36,129 nt of DNA from Candidatus Amesbacteria bacterium GW2011_GWC2_45_19 (lineage in GTDB: Bacteria > Patescibacteriota > Microgenomatia > CAZETR01 > Amesbacteraceae), in NCBI GenBank assembly GCA_001001555.1, contig LCKS01000004.1, positions 1 to 36,129 on the forward strand, given 5' to 3'. The position numbers and the translations under genes were made by a program. Each line of letters begins with the position of its first letter. The first letter of the stretch is position 1. Shown here one piece after another: positions 26,467-36,129 of this stretch. The notes under the pieces were generated by a model. That model worked only from the letters and a program-made list of their open reading frames with translations, had not been told where the DNA came from and did no database searches.

Positions 26467-27597
26467 ATGCGACAGGTACTTGTTGATAAACGAAGAAGAA
26501 TTATTAGAAACGAGGAAGAGGTCCGGTTTTCTAGTCCCCCAGCCTTGCATTTTATAGTTATTACGGCCAGAGTAAAAAGCGAGAAACAGATTTCTACCAA
26601 AGCCACCGACGACGAAGATCTGATTATTAAGATTGATAATAAAGTTTTCCCATATCTAACTGATTCAACGAGATTAGTTGATTCACCAGCGGCTTTCTCT
26701 GGGGGTCAGTTACATAACTTACTCAAGACAATCTATTTTTTGACTTTTCTGGAAGGAAAAGATCATACTATTATTTTCTCGACAGATAAACCTGATAACA
26801 CTGCCGTCTTAGAAAATTTGGAGGTTTATTCTTTAGATCAAACCGATGAACTAGTTCTGGAAATAGAAAATCAAGCTGAAGACGGCGACCGCCGGCCGTG
26901 GATTACTTATGTATTAGTTGATTTAAGCCTGAAAAAATTCTCTCCTGTCTTTGTTCTGAAAAGAAGATTTATTGACAGTGATGATGTCAAGGTAATCGTT
27001 GATGGAGAGGTAAAGAGGAATAATCGCAGCTTGTTGCACAAATTTTGGTACTTCATTGCCTCTCGCTTTGGAGGCGAAACTCAAAAAGAAGTTTTCGCTG
27101 TCGAGTTGCCGCCACAGCTTCACTACATCGAATTCTGGGCAGATAGGATGCCTACGCTCAAAAGTATTACTTTTTCCGGTATAAAGAAAGTTCCAACTGA
27201 AACCATTGAGAAAAAGATTGTCGGGAAAGCACAAACTCTAGGTTTGGATCCGGAACTAATGCTTAGGATTGCCAAACGAGAATCTCAGTTTAATCCCAGA
27301 GCAACTTCACCAAAGGGCGCCAAGGGCATTTACCAGTTAACTGATATTACTATCAAACAGATTGAAAAATTGGGTTTTGTCATCAGCGACCCCTACGATA
27401 TTGACCAAAACATCACCGGCGGAATGATGTATTTTAAATGGTTGTACGAGTTGTATGAAGGAAAGACTGATCGGTTAGAAAAGACACTGGCCGCCTGGAA
27501 CTGGGGTCTGGCTAATTTTTCTCGGGAAAAACCCCTGAATTGGAAAATACTTCCGGCAGAAACTAGAGAGTTTATCAGATACGTCACGGGTAAATGA
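26467..27597 (+). CDS. Lytic transglycosylase (SLT domain) protein
   Basis: ELMLRIAKRESQFNPRATSPKGAKGIYQLTDITIKQI...NITGGMMYFKWLYELYEG...TLAAWNWG. Start trimmed from 26413. Confidence 0.88.
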   Translation: MRQVLVDKRRRIIRNEEEVRFSSPPALHFIVITARVKSEKQISTKATDDEDLIIKIDNKVFPYLTDSTRLVDSPAAFSGGQLHNLLKTIYFLTFLEGKDHTIIFSTDKPDNTAVLENLEVYSLDQTDELVLEIENQAEDGDRRPWITYVLVDLSLKKFSPVFVLKRRFIDSDDVKVIVDGEVKRNNRSLLHKFWYFIASRFGGETQKEVFAVELPPQLHYIEFWADRMPTLKSITFSGIKKVPTETIEKKIVGKAQTLGLDPELMLRIAKRESQFNPRATSPKGAKGIYQLTDITIKQIEKLGFVISDPYDIDQNITGGMMYFKWLYELYEGKTDRLEKTLAAWNWGLANFSREKPLNWKILPAETREFIRYVTGK

Positions 27598-28151
27598 AAT
27601 TGCTTAGTCTTTTCGTTATAACCTTTGGATTTTTACTAGCCGCGAGTCGCGGAAGTTGGCCGTCACTTTCAAGTTTGAGTATCGACTTGGACTGGGACGG
27701 CCGGGAAGAAAAATTATTGATATATTCGTCCTCGTATCTCTCACTTGATCCCAGGACGTACCTATTTATTAATTATAATCCCATACCTAGACTCTCATTA
27801 AAGGGACACTATCTTGAGAGCAATATTCATGAAATAAAACCCGGCGAATTTATACTGGAGGTGCAAACTGTAAGTGGAAAAAGCGTTAACTCTTTAGTTT
27901 ATTTCTATCGCCAGGGAAGTCTCAGGAGAATTCCCGTCTCCACCGAAAATAGTCCGTATTACGAGGGTGTGGTTAGCCGGAACGAACCTGAATTTAGAGA
28001 CACGGATGGCGACGGTATTCAGGAAATGCTGGTTTATTATCGCCATTTTCCTCCGGATTTTAAGCGAACAGTAGAGATTTACAAGTTGAATGGAGAGACA
28101 TTTAAAAAGATTAAAGAATATGAAGAATCAACACCGGAAGTGTATCTTTAA
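27594..28151 (+). CDS. Secreted hypothetical protein with FG-GAP/EF-hand-like DTDGDG motif
   Basis: Signal-like N-terminus; DLDWDGREEKLL and DTDGDGIQEMLVYYR; ATGA overlap with the transglycosylase. Confidence 0.7.
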   Translation: MKLLSLFVITFGFLLAASRGSWPSLSSLSIDLDWDGREEKLLIYSSSYLSLDPRTYLFINYNPIPRLSLKGHYLESNIHEIKPGEFILEVQTVSGKSVNSLVYFYRQGSLRRIPVSTENSPYYEGVVSRNEPEFRDTDGDGIQEMLVYYRHFPPDFKRTVEIYKLNGETFKKIKEYEESTPEVYL

Positions 28152-28195
28152 ATTTAGCAACTTTCATGCGGTCGCATAATTTTTGTCAATGCCGC
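28150..28195. repeat. Palindromic repeat family P1, copy 3
   Basis: aaatttagcaactttcatgcggtcgcataatttttgtcaatgccgc. Confidence 0.88.
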
Positions 28196-28599
28196 TATAA
28201 AATTTTAAATCCCATCTGGGCAAAGTTCTGGTCGAAAGTGAAAGCCGTACTAATTTTTAACTCTTTCATCACCACGTAACTAGTACAGTCGGTAAATGAC
28301 CATTCCTTGTCTTTGTTGTACCTCCTAAACACCTCTTGGGTTTTCATAAACCTCTCAGGGTTTATAAATTCGACTTGGATTCTACTTTGCCTCAGTGCCC
28401 GATCAAAGTTCATTGCCGCATGATATCCTGGTCTACCCAAGAGCCCGGTATATGTTTCATCAATTACGTAATCGGTGGTCACTAGTTTATACTGGCCTGA
28501 ATCCAACTTAGAGAAACCCTCCATTGCCTTCTTATGATGCTGATCTAAATTATCATTTGCCGCCCGAAATGGTCCGCTATCTATAAATATAATCATCAT
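28195..28599 (-). CDS. PIN-domain toxin (VapC-like)
   Basis: IIFIDSGPFRAANDNLDQHHKKA...TTDYVIDETYTGL...EWSFTDCTSYVVMKELKISTAFTFDQNFAQMGF. Confidence 0.88.
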   Translation of the reverse strand: MMIIFIDSGPFRAANDNLDQHHKKAMEGFSKLDSGQYKLVTTDYVIDETYTGLLGRPGYHAAMNFDRALRQSRIQVEFINPERFMKTQEVFRRYNKDKEWSFTDCTSYVVMKELKISTAFTFDQNFAQMGFKIL

Positions 28600-28810
28600 T
28601 AGTTGATGAATCCCTTGACCCTTTTAGACCAAACTTTTCCGCTCTTTTGGCCATCTCCAAAAACACCCGGGCCGCGTTAACCTTCTTTTTAGCTTTCCTG
28701 CTCTTTTTTTCCGTCAGCTTCTCTGCTAACCACTCTCTGGCTACCATTGAAGCGGACTTCCCTTGTTCTCTGGCCCAGTAGGCCAATTCCAACCAAATCT
28801 TGTCATCCAT
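28577..28810 (-). CDS. Putative VapB-type antitoxin
   Basis: MDDKIWLELAYWAREQGKSASMVAREWLAEKLTEKKSRKAKKK; overlaps the PIN toxin start. Start trimmed from 28840. Confidence 0.7.
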   Translation of the reverse strand: MDDKIWLELAYWAREQGKSASMVAREWLAEKLTEKKSRKAKKKVNAARVFLEMAKRAEKFGLKGSRDSSTNDDYIYR

Positions 28811-28890
28811 TATTACTTGTCTCCTTTGTAGCATACACACTCATGTTACACACCATGGTCATTGTTGTCAAGTGCCCCGTGAGGAATCGC

Positions 28891-29310
28891 TTAGCGCTTT
28901 GGACTCTGGCGCTTGCGGCGGGCTTTGCCGCCCATGCCGATCATCCGGCGCTGGCGGGTGCGGGAGTCGCGGGTTAATAAACCGGCTTGGCGCAGTGGTG
29001 ACTTGAATTTGTCACCGGCGGCAACTAAAGCCCGGGACAAACCTAAAACTGCGGCGTCTAATTGGCCATACAAACCGCCCCCATGGACTTTGATAGAGGC
29101 GGTGTATTTGCTGACAGCCGATGTGACAAAAGGCAAAAGGTAACGGGTTTTGGCTACTGGCCCCGGGAAATATTGAGAAATAGGTTTACCGTTGACTGTC
29201 ATTTCGCCAGTGCCTGAAAACAGGCGGACCGAAGCAACCGATGTCTTGCGGCGGCCGATGGCAGCGGCAATTATTTTGTCTATCTTACGATTACTCGAAG
29301 TGCTGGCCAT
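28891..29310 (-). CDS. rpsI: 30S ribosomal protein S9
   Basis: GRRKTSVASVRLFSGTGEMTVNGKPISQYF...RMIGMGGKARRKRQSPKR. Start trimmed to MASTSSNRK. Confidence 0.96.
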   Translation of the reverse strand: MASTSSNRKIDKIIAAAIGRRKTSVASVRLFSGTGEMTVNGKPISQYFPGPVAKTRYLLPFVTSAVSKYTASIKVHGGGLYGQLDAAVLGLSRALVAAGDKFKSPLRQAGLLTRDSRTRQRRMIGMGGKARRKRQSPKR

Positions 29311-29695
29311 AAGGGTGAGTTTCACCGGCATAGATATGTAACCTCAAGAGACGGGGATCATGCAATTTGTTTTTGGGCAACATACCAGCAACCGCGTGTT
29401 TGATTATATCTTCCGGTTTAGCTTTGGCAAAAGCAGTAACTTTTAACCCCCCCGGGTAGCCGGAATGACGATAGTAAACTTTGGCATGGGCTTTGTGGCC
29501 GGTAACGACAATTTTGGCGGCGTTGACAATAACGACGTTATCTCCCATATCCAGGTGGGACGCAAAAACGGGCTTGTGTTTGCCGCTCAGCCAAATGGCG
29601 ATTTGAGTAGCCAGCCGACCCAGGATTTGACCGGAAGCGTCCACCAGGTGCCAGTCGCGGTGAATCTCGGAAACTTTGGGAGAATACGTCTTCAT
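29291..29695 (-). CDS. rplM: 50S ribosomal protein L13
   Basis: WHLVDASGQILGRLATQIAIWLSGKHKP...GDNVVIVNAAKIVVTG...YRHSGYPGGLK. Confidence 0.96.
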   Translation of the reverse strand: MKTYSPKVSEIHRDWHLVDASGQILGRLATQIAIWLSGKHKPVFASHLDMGDNVVIVNAAKIVVTGHKAHAKVYYRHSGYPGGLKVTAFAKAKPEDIIKHAVAGMLPKNKLHDPRLLRLHIYAGETHPYGQHFE

Positions 29696-30021
29696 TTCAC
29701 AAACTCCATGCGCACCAGAGGGGCGTTATCACCGGAACGGCGGCCGGTTTTTATGAGCCGGGTGTAGCCGCCGGGGCGGGATTTAAAACGGGGGGCAATC
29801 TCGTGAACCAGTTTGTGGACCAAATCTTTATCGGCCACCACTTTCTCAACCTGACGGGTACCGGCCAGTGTCCCCTTGCGGGCGGCAGTCACTAGACTGT
29901 CTACCAGTCCGCGCACGGCTTTGGCTTTGGCCTCGGTGGTTTCGATGGCTTCGGAACGGATAAGAGCTCCTACCAGACCTTTAAGCAGGGCTTGACGTTG
30001 ATTAGTATCCCGGGATAACAT
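29692..30021 (-). CDS. rplQ: 50S ribosomal protein L17
   Basis: MLSRDTNQRQALLKGLVGALIRSEAIETTEAKAKAVRGLVDSLVTAARKG. Confidence 0.95.
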   Translation of the reverse strand: MLSRDTNQRQALLKGLVGALIRSEAIETTEAKAKAVRGLVDSLVTAARKGTLAGTRQVEKVVADKDLVHKLVHEIAPRFKSRPGGYTRLIKTGRRSGDNAPLVRMEFVK

Positions 30022-30923
30022 TATAGAGAGAACTCGAAGCCGCGGTCACGCAGAGCGAGTTCGATTATTTTGACTGACTTGGCTCCCAGATTTTTAACTT
30101 TAGACAGCTCTGGTTTGGAAGTGGAGATAAGAGAAGAAATGGTGTCAAATCCGGCTTTTTGCAGGGCATTGGCAATGCGGGTGGGCAGATCCAGCTCTTC
30201 GACGGAGAAGATGGAACCGGGCACGGTAGCAGACTGAGCAGATTGAGCTGATTGAGCAGACTGAGCCGATTGAGGTTTGACAATGCCGGAGAAAAAATCT
30301 ACCAGAGTCTGGGCGGCGGTCTTAAGAGCGGATTCGGGAGAAACAGTGCCGTCGGTAGTAATTTCCAAAATCAGCCGGTCAAAATTGGTAACCCGGCCGA
30401 CGCGGGTGGCTTCCACGCCGTAGTTAACCAGGACGACGGGAGAAAAAGTAGCGTCGACGGGGATGACGCCAACGGTTGAAGTTTGGCGCTCTTCGGCGGG
30501 AGAGTAACCCAAACCGGATTCAACGGTGGCGGAAATTTCCAGCTTGGTATTTTTATCTGCCAGATGGGCTAAAACAAAATCCGGGTTGGCGATGGAGGCG
30601 GTAGCGGGAAGTTTAAAATCTCCGGCCTTGGCTTCACCCGGGCCTTTGACATCTAGACTGATTTGCATCGGCTCCGCTCCGGAGTAAAACAAGCGAACCT
30701 GTTTAAGGTTGAGAATTAGCTGGACCACGTCTTCACGGACACCGCCGATGGCGGTGAATTGGTGGCGGATCCCGCCGAACTTCACCGACGTGATAGCGGC
30801 GCCGGGAATAGAAGTATACAGGGTGCGGCGCAAAGCGTTGCCGAGAGTATGGCCGTAACCCGGCGGCAAGGGTTCAATAATGAACTGGTTTTTATTTTGG
30901 GAAACGGTAAATTGCGGTATCAT
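30021..30923 (-). CDS. rpoA: DNA-directed RNA polymerase subunit alpha
   Basis: EPLPPGYGHTLGNALRRTLYTSIPGAAITSVK...C-terminal HhH LPTRIANALQKAGFDTISSLI. Confidence 0.97.
   Translation of the reverse strand: MIPQFTVSQNKNQFIIEPLPPGYGHTLGNALRRTLYTSIPGAAITSVKFGGIRHQFTAIGGVREDVVQLILNLKQVRLFYSGAEPMQISLDVKGPGEAKAGDFKLPATASIANPDFVLAHLADKNTKLEISATVESGLGYSPAEERQTSTVGVIPVDATFSPVVLVNYGVEATRVGRVTNFDRLILEITTDGTVSPESALKTAAQTLVDFFSGIVKPQSAQSAQSAQSAQSATVPGSIFSVEELDLPTRIANALQKAGFDTISSLISTSKPELSKVKNLGAKSVKIIELALRDRGFEFSL
30231..30275 (-). repeat. 9-bp tandem repeat (x5) encoding the QSA linker in RpoA
   Basis: agactgagc agattgagc tgattgagc agactgagc cgattgagg; protein QSAQSAQSAQSAQSA. Confidence 0.9.
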
Positions 30924-31480
30924 CGCGAATAATATTCTACTATAAGTTGATCATTTATGCTAGTATCAATATCTGCCCGCCCGGGCAGGCGTTCGACTTT
31001 TCCGACCAGGGCTTGACGAGAGAGCCATACAGGAACGGAAGGTGGAATATCGGAAACTGGAAGCTGGATTTTGGGACCGACCGTGATAATATCGCCGGGG
31101 CGGACTTGGTATGAAGGGATATTAACGGGTTGGGAATTGACCAAAATATGATAGTGGCCAACCAGCTGGCGGGCCATGGCCCGGGTAGGGGTAAAACCCA
31201 GACGGTAAACGGTGTTATCCAGGCGGGTTTCCAGAAGGGCGAGAAAAGTTGCACCTGCCACTTTATAATAGCGGTGGAATTGTTTTTCCAAGAGGCCGTA
31301 GAGACGCTTGCATTTTTGTTTTTCCCGCAGTTGGGCCCCATAGTCGGACAGCCGGCGGACACCTTTGGGACCGTGCTGGCCGGGAGGAACAGCGGCCCGG
31401 CGTAACTTGTTGCCTTTTCCAAAAAGATCCATCCCTTCTCTTCGGGAAAGACGATTTTTGGGTCCGGTGTAGCGAGCCAT
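30920..31480 (-). CDS. rpsD: 30S ribosomal protein S4
   Basis: ARYTGPKNRLSRREGMDLF...LREKQKCKRLYGLLEKQFHRYY...S4 domain LETRLDNTVYRLGF. Confidence 0.96.
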   Translation of the reverse strand: MARYTGPKNRLSRREGMDLFGKGNKLRRAAVPPGQHGPKGVRRLSDYGAQLREKQKCKRLYGLLEKQFHRYYKVAGATFLALLETRLDNTVYRLGFTPTRAMARQLVGHYHILVNSQPVNIPSYQVRPGDIITVGPKIQLPVSDIPPSVPVWLSRQALVGKVERLPGRADIDTSINDQLIVEYYSR

Positions 31481-31491
31481 AGTCTAAAAGA

Positions 31492-31968
31492 CTACCACCT
31501 AAAATGGGCGAAGGCCTTGTTGGCCTCGGCCATCCTGTGCATATCTAACTTTTTCTTATAAGCGGCCCCGGTGCCGGCCAGGACATCGGTAATTTCGGCG
31601 GCCAGTTTGGCGGCAAAAGTATGATATTGGCTATTGGAGCGGTCCCGGGCGGCGGCAATCAGCCAGCGGATGGCCAGAGAATCTTTGCGCGGTCCCCGGA
31701 CCGGGGAAGGCACTTGATAGGCGGCCCCGCCAATGCGGCGGGCCCGGACTTCCATTTGGGGACGGAGGTTCTCCATAGCTTGCAGAAATGAGACTAGTGG
31801 ATCGGGTTGGCTGGCGGTCTTGAGCAAGGTGAAAGCCGCATAAACTTGTTTTTGGGCCACCGTTTTTTTGCCATCGCGCATCAGACCGTTGATGAGTTGG
31901 GTGACCAGGACGTGAGGATAGATCGGGTCAATGGTCTTTGGTCTGGGGCTAGCGGGATGCGATCTCAT
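31492..31968 (-). CDS. rpsG: 30S ribosomal protein S7
   Basis: LINGLMRDGKKTVAQKQVYAAF...VRARRIGGAAYQVPSPV...KKKLDMHRMAEANKAFAHFRW. Confidence 0.97.
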   Translation of the reverse strand: MRSHPASPRPKTIDPIYPHVLVTQLINGLMRDGKKTVAQKQVYAAFTLLKTASQPDPLVSFLQAMENLRPQMEVRARRIGGAAYQVPSPVRGPRKDSLAIRWLIAAARDRSNSQYHTFAAKLAAEITDVLAGTGAAYKKKLDMHRMAEANKAFAHFRW

Positions 31969-31972
31969 ATGT

Positions 31973-32407
31973 TTAGCTGGCAGCGGCGGTTTGCGGGCCA
32001 GCCGTGGCTTTGGTTCCGTAACGGGACCGGCCTTGACGGCGGTTGTCTACTCCGGACGCGTCATATTTGCCCCGCACGATATGGTATTTAACCCCGGGAA
32101 GATCTTTAACCCGGCCTCCGCGGATCAGAACAATGCCGTGTTCGGCCAGAGTATGGCCAATGCCGGGAATATAAGCGGTAACTTCCATTTTATTGGACAG
32201 GCGGACCCGGGCTACTTTGCGCAGAGCCGAATTTGGCTTTCTGGGAGTCATGGTTTTAACCAAAGTAACCACTCCCCTCTTAAAAGGATTTACCGTTTGC
32301 ACAAATTTCCGGTCTTTAGTATTAAAAGAACGGCGTAGGGCGGTGGCCTGGACTTTTTTGGCCTTAGCTGTCCGGCCGAAACGGATAAGTTGATTAATTG
32401 TTGGCAT
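31973..32407 (-). CDS. rpsL: 30S ribosomal protein S12
   Basis: [12 protein letters not shown]...[20 protein letters not shown]...[19 protein letters not shown]. Start trimmed to MPTINQ. Confidence 0.97.
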   Translation of the reverse strand: MPTINQLIRFGRTAKAKKVQATALRRSFNTKDRKFVQTVNPFKRGVVTLVKTMTPRKPNSALRKVARVRLSNKMEVTAYIPGIGHTLAEHGIVLIRGGRVKDLPGVKYHIVRGKYDASGVDNRRQGRSRYGTKATAGPQTAAAS

Positions 32408-35400
32408 AACCTGCCCTCTCGGGAGAAACCGGAATGAGGCGGCCAATTATAACATTTTCTTTTAACCCCAGGAGAGGGTCAATCCGGCCTTCGATAGCGG
32501 CGTCGGCCAGTTGAGAAGTAGTCTCGATAAACGAGGCGGCGGAAAGCCAGGAGCCGGTTTTGAGAGCAGAACGGGTGATGCCCAGAATGACCACTTGAGC
32601 GGTAGCGGGCTCACCTCCGGCGGCCAAAACACGGGCGTTTTCGGTCTCGAAAGTGAAACGGTCGACAATGTCTCCCGGCAAAAGAGTGGTATCTCCCGAA
32701 GTCAGCACCCGGACCCGGTCTGACATCTTGCGGACAATGACTTCAAAATGCTTATCATGAATAGGAATTCCTTGAGATTCGTAGACTAATTGAATTTCTT
32801 CGATGAGATATTCCTGGGCTCCCCGCAGGCCGCGGACTTCGAGCGCCTCTTTGATGTCTATTGATCCGGCGGCCAATTGGGTGCCGGTGGTAACTAAATC
32901 TCCATCGCCGACTTTGAGTTCGGCAGTTAAGGGAATCAAATACTCCCGCTCTTCTATGGGTTTGACGCTGGTATTTCTGATGCGGATCTTGTAGCCGGAG
33001 TCAGTTTCGACCAGCTCGACTTTACCGGAAATCTCGGCTAAAGGCGAGACTAATTTGGGAGTCCGGGCCTCAAAAAGTTCCTCTACTCTGGGCAATCCCT
33101 GGGTGACGTCTATCCCGCCGGCAGAGGTGGAACCGCGCTTGCCGTGCAGAGTCATCTGGGTGCCGGGCTCACCAATACTTTGGGCGGCTACGACGCCCAC
33201 GGGGTCACCGATTTGGGCCATGGCCATGCTAGCCAGGTTTAGCCCGTAGCACTTGGCGCACAGCCCATACGGAGCATTGCAGGTCAGAGTGGAACGAATA
33301 GCTACCTGGTCGATGTTTTTGGCCTCAATAATAGCCAGGTGAGATGCGTCTAACAGAGTTCCGGCAGGGATATTGGCAACATCCGCGGCCAAAATCCGGC
33401 CAAAAAGCCGAACTAAGAAAAATTTGGGCCGGCGGTCGTGACGGCTGATAGTCAAACTGGAAGAAGTGCCGCAGTCTTCCAGACGGATGATGGCGTCGTG
33501 GGCCACGTCCACTAAACGGCGGGTCAAATAGCCGGCGTCGGCGGTCCGGATAGCGGTATCGGATAGTCCTTTACGTTCACCGCGGGCAGCAGAAATGTAT
33601 TCAAAAGTAGAGAAACCTTGACGATAGTTGCTTTTAATAGGCAGGTCTACGATGTTACCCAGAGGATCAACTACTAATCCCCGCATGGCGGATAACTGCT
33701 TGACCTGCTCGCGGGAAACGCGGCCGACTTGGGCGTCTACCATCAGATGAATGGGGTTGGCCTTATCGATTAACTGCCAGGTTATATCCGCCAGTTTGTC
33801 AGTGGTTTCCAGCCAGACTTCCTGGGACAAACGCTTTTTTTCTTCGGCAGTAATCAGGCCGGAGGTAAAGTTTTGCTCGATTTCAGATACTGCTTCGTTG
33901 GCGGCGGCAATAACTTGATCGCGGTCGGGGGAAACAACACAGTCAGTGATGCTGACGGAAAGACCGGAGAGAGTGCCGGCCCAGAAGCCCAAATTTTTAA
34001 TGCTGTCTATCAGCTGCACCACAATTTCTGTAGAATAAAGCTGGAAAGCTTTGACAAAGAGGGAGACCACGGTGGAGCGGCGGACGGGTTCGTTTACGAA
34101 ACGTAAACCTGCGGGCAAAATGGAGTTGAAAAACAGGCGGCCGACGGTAGTCTCTATCACAGAAGCGGCGTTGATTTGAATTTGGGCTGGCTGGCGCAAT
34201 TTGAGATAACCCATATGATAAGCCCGAACGGCCTCTTCCCAAGCCAGGGGGGACGGATAAACGGGAAGAACGGAATCTATAGAAGTTAGATAGTAATTAC
34301 CCAGAGCCATTTCTTTAGTAGAGGGAATAGACACCGGAGTGCCGTCGGCAGGTTTCCTTAAATTTTGCTCCGGCATCATCAAAGCCTTGGCTTCGGCGAT
34401 GGCGGCGGCGCCAATGGGGACATGGACGGCCATTTGGTCTCCGTCAAAATCGGCGTTAAAACCGGCACAGACGCAGGGATGAATACGGATGGCAGATCCC
34501 TCAATAAGAATGGGGTAAAAGGCCTGGATGGACAGTTTGTGCAGGGTGGGGGCCCGGTTGAGAATAACAGGGTGATTCTTAGTTATCTCTTCAAGAATAT
34601 CGAAAACTTCCGGAGGGCGGGCCTCGAGAATATTTTTGGCGCTCTTGACGTTGGGAGCCAGATCCTGGACAATCATTTGCCGAAGAACGAAGGGTTTGAA
34701 CATTTCCAGAGCCATGTCCTTAGGCAGACCGCATTGGGAAAGTTTGAGTTCCGGCCCGACTACAATTACAGACCGGCCGGAATAGTCTACCCGCTTGCCC
34801 AGAAGGTTTTGCCGGAAGCGCCCCTGCTTGCCGCGGAGCATGTCTGACAGAGAGCGGGAGCGGGTGGCGGCCAGCCGACGGGAAACAATTCTAGTGTGTT
34901 GAGCGGAATCGATGAGGGAGTCCACAGCTTCCTGGAGCATGCGCTTTTCGTTTCTTAAGATAATTTCCGGGGCCCCTAAATCTATAAGGTGTTTGAGGCG
35001 GTGGTTGCGGTTAATTACCCGGCGGTATAAGTCATTGAGATCGGAGGTGGCAAAACGGCCGCCAGCCAGCTGGACCATGGGACGCAGATCGGGAGGAATA
35101 ACCGGCAGGACTTTGAGAATTGTCCAAGCCGGGGCGACCCCGGCTCGGCGCAGACCGTCTACCACCCGCAAGCGCTTAGTGGCCTTGATGTGCCGCTGGC
35201 CAGTGGTAGAAGTAACCTCCCGACGCAGCCCGGAGGCTAATTCATCCAGATTAATTTGGGCTATGACAGCCAAGACCGCTTCGGCACCCATGCCCACCTC
35301 TAGAAAATCAGCGGCTTTGTGATCCCCTAGCTTGAGATATTCCTCTTCGGTGAGGATACTGGCAAGTTTGAGGTTTTTGACTATATCTGACAAACGTTGA

Positions 35401-36113
35401 TAAAGGGCCAGAGTGGCCTGGTCTTCGGCCGCCTCGGCGTCGCGCAGGCTCTGGGCCTGTTGTTTAAGCTTGAGCTGAAGTTGGCTTTCTGCCAGTCCCC
35501 GGGCGTCCTCGTTGAGACCGGAGGTTTGCAAAGCTTTCTGATCTTTCTCCGATTCCGTCTGCAAAGCGGCTATTTTGTCCGCAGTATCAGACTTAATTTT
35601 AGCCCTGGCTTCTTGAGACTGTTTTTGCAGCCGGTCGAGAATCATGGCCTGCTCTTTGACATCGACAGAGGTGACGATAAACTGGGCGAAATACATAACC
35701 GATTCCAGGGCTTTGGGAGCCACGTCTAAAAGGAGAGACAGTTTAGAGGGAGCACCTTTGAAATACCAGACGTGAGCCACCGGACAGGCCAGGGTAATGT
35801 GCCCCATCCGCTCACGGCGGACCCGGGACTGGGTGACTTCCACTCCACATTTATCGCAAATGATACCCTTGTAGCGGATGCGCTTATATTTGCCGCAATA
35901 GCATTCCCAATCCTTGACCGGACCAAAAATCCGTTCGTCGAATAGGCCGTCTTTTTCGGGGCGGAGAGTGCGGTAGTTAATGGTCTCCGGCTTGGTGACT
36001 TCACCGTGGGACCACATTTTAATAATCTCGGGAGAAGCCAGCTTGATTTGCAAACTGGTGAAGTCGAGAATGTTTTTGAACGAGTCTTGGTGATCGCTGG
36101 GTTTAGTTGTCAT
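32394..36113 (-). CDS. rpoC: DNA-directed RNA polymerase subunit beta'
   Basis: [75 protein letters not shown]. Confidence 0.98.
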   Translation of the reverse strand: MTTKPSDHQDSFKNILDFTSLQIKLASPEIIKMWSHGEVTKPETINYRTLRPEKDGLFDERIFGPVKDWECYCGKYKRIRYKGIICDKCGVEVTQSRVRRERMGHITLACPVAHVWYFKGAPSKLSLLLDVAPKALESVMYFAQFIVTSVDVKEQAMILDRLQKQSQEARAKIKSDTADKIAALQTESEKDQKALQTSGLNEDARGLAESQLQLKLKQQAQSLRDAEAAEDQATLALYQRLSDIVKNLKLASILTEEEYLKLGDHKAADFLEVGMGAEAVLAVIAQINLDELASGLRREVTSTTGQRHIKATKRLRVVDGLRRAGVAPAWTILKVLPVIPPDLRPMVQLAGGRFATSDLNDLYRRVINRNHRLKHLIDLGAPEIILRNEKRMLQEAVDSLIDSAQHTRIVSRRLAATRSRSLSDMLRGKQGRFRQNLLGKRVDYSGRSVIVVGPELKLSQCGLPKDMALEMFKPFVLRQMIVQDLAPNVKSAKNILEARPPEVFDILEEITKNHPVILNRAPTLHKLSIQAFYPILIEGSAIRIHPCVCAGFNADFDGDQMAVHVPIGAAAIAEAKALMMPEQNLRKPADGTPVSIPSTKEMALGNYYLTSIDSVLPVYPSPLAWEEAVRAYHMGYLKLRQPAQIQINAASVIETTVGRLFFNSILPAGLRFVNEPVRRSTVVSLFVKAFQLYSTEIVVQLIDSIKNLGFWAGTLSGLSVSITDCVVSPDRDQVIAAANEAVSEIEQNFTSGLITAEEKKRLSQEVWLETTDKLADITWQLIDKANPIHLMVDAQVGRVSREQVKQLSAMRGLVVDPLGNIVDLPIKSNYRQGFSTFEYISAARGERKGLSDTAIRTADAGYLTRRLVDVAHDAIIRLEDCGTSSSLTISRHDRRPKFFLVRLFGRILAADVANIPAGTLLDASHLAIIEAKNIDQVAIRSTLTCNAPYGLCAKCYGLNLASMAMAQIGDPVGVVAAQSIGEPGTQMTLHGKRGSTSAGGIDVTQGLPRVEELFEARTPKLVSPLAEISGKVELVETDSGYKIRIRNTSVKPIEEREYLIPLTAELKVGDGDLVTTGTQLAAGSIDIKEALEVRGLRGAQEYLIEEIQLVYESQGIPIHDKHFEVIVRKMSDRVRVLTSGDTTLLPGDIVDRFTFETENARVLAAGGEPATAQVVILGITRSALKTGSWLSAASFIETTSQLADAAIEGRIDPLLGLKENVIIGRLIPVSPERAGYANN

Positions 36114-36129
36114 TTGCTTTAAGCTGGAC

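Noticed and set aside
26348-28195. Integron attC sites for the P1 repeats
   Set aside because: No integrase, and the repeats lack the R-box (GTTRRRY) organisation; kept only as cassette-like direct repeats.
32511-35729. Many plus-strand ORFs opposite rpoC, such as 34365..34847 and 35397..35729
   Set aside because: Shadow ORFs antisense to a well-conserved gene, with no family motifs.

Overview
The gene content, compact or overlapping genes and small DUF proteins look like a Patescibacteria/CPR-type chromosome, probably Microgenomates-like; this assignment is inference. Most genes lie on the minus strand. The core includes a rel (ppGpp) gene interrupted by an in-frame TAA, recJ, a CCA-adding enzyme, a DedA/VTT protein, secF-secD, an Erm/KsgA-like methyltransferase, a DUF3048 protein, rnpB (RNase P RNA), an AI-2E-type permease, miaA, an ABC-2 exporter operon, HU, an N-terminally short RNase Y, recX-recA, and rpsI-rplM-rplQ-rpoA-rpsD-rpsG-rpsL-rpoC. 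Between about 22.0 and 28.9 kb is an accessory segment: a tRNA-Pro(GGG), a MucR/Ros-like zinc-finger ORF, clusters of palindromes, a PD40-like anchored protein, a DKNYY-like protein, a detached C-terminal fragment of rpsI, a lytic transglycosylase and a PIN-type toxin-antitoxin pair. The most notable signal is several families of short dispersed, mostly palindromic repeats. They form ORF ends (DUF559 ORF, secF, a UDG remnant, two ORFs of the ABC cluster), sit in frame inside housekeeping genes (miaA, recJ, secF, recX), and bracket small gene cassettes. No CRISPR array or rRNA was seen.
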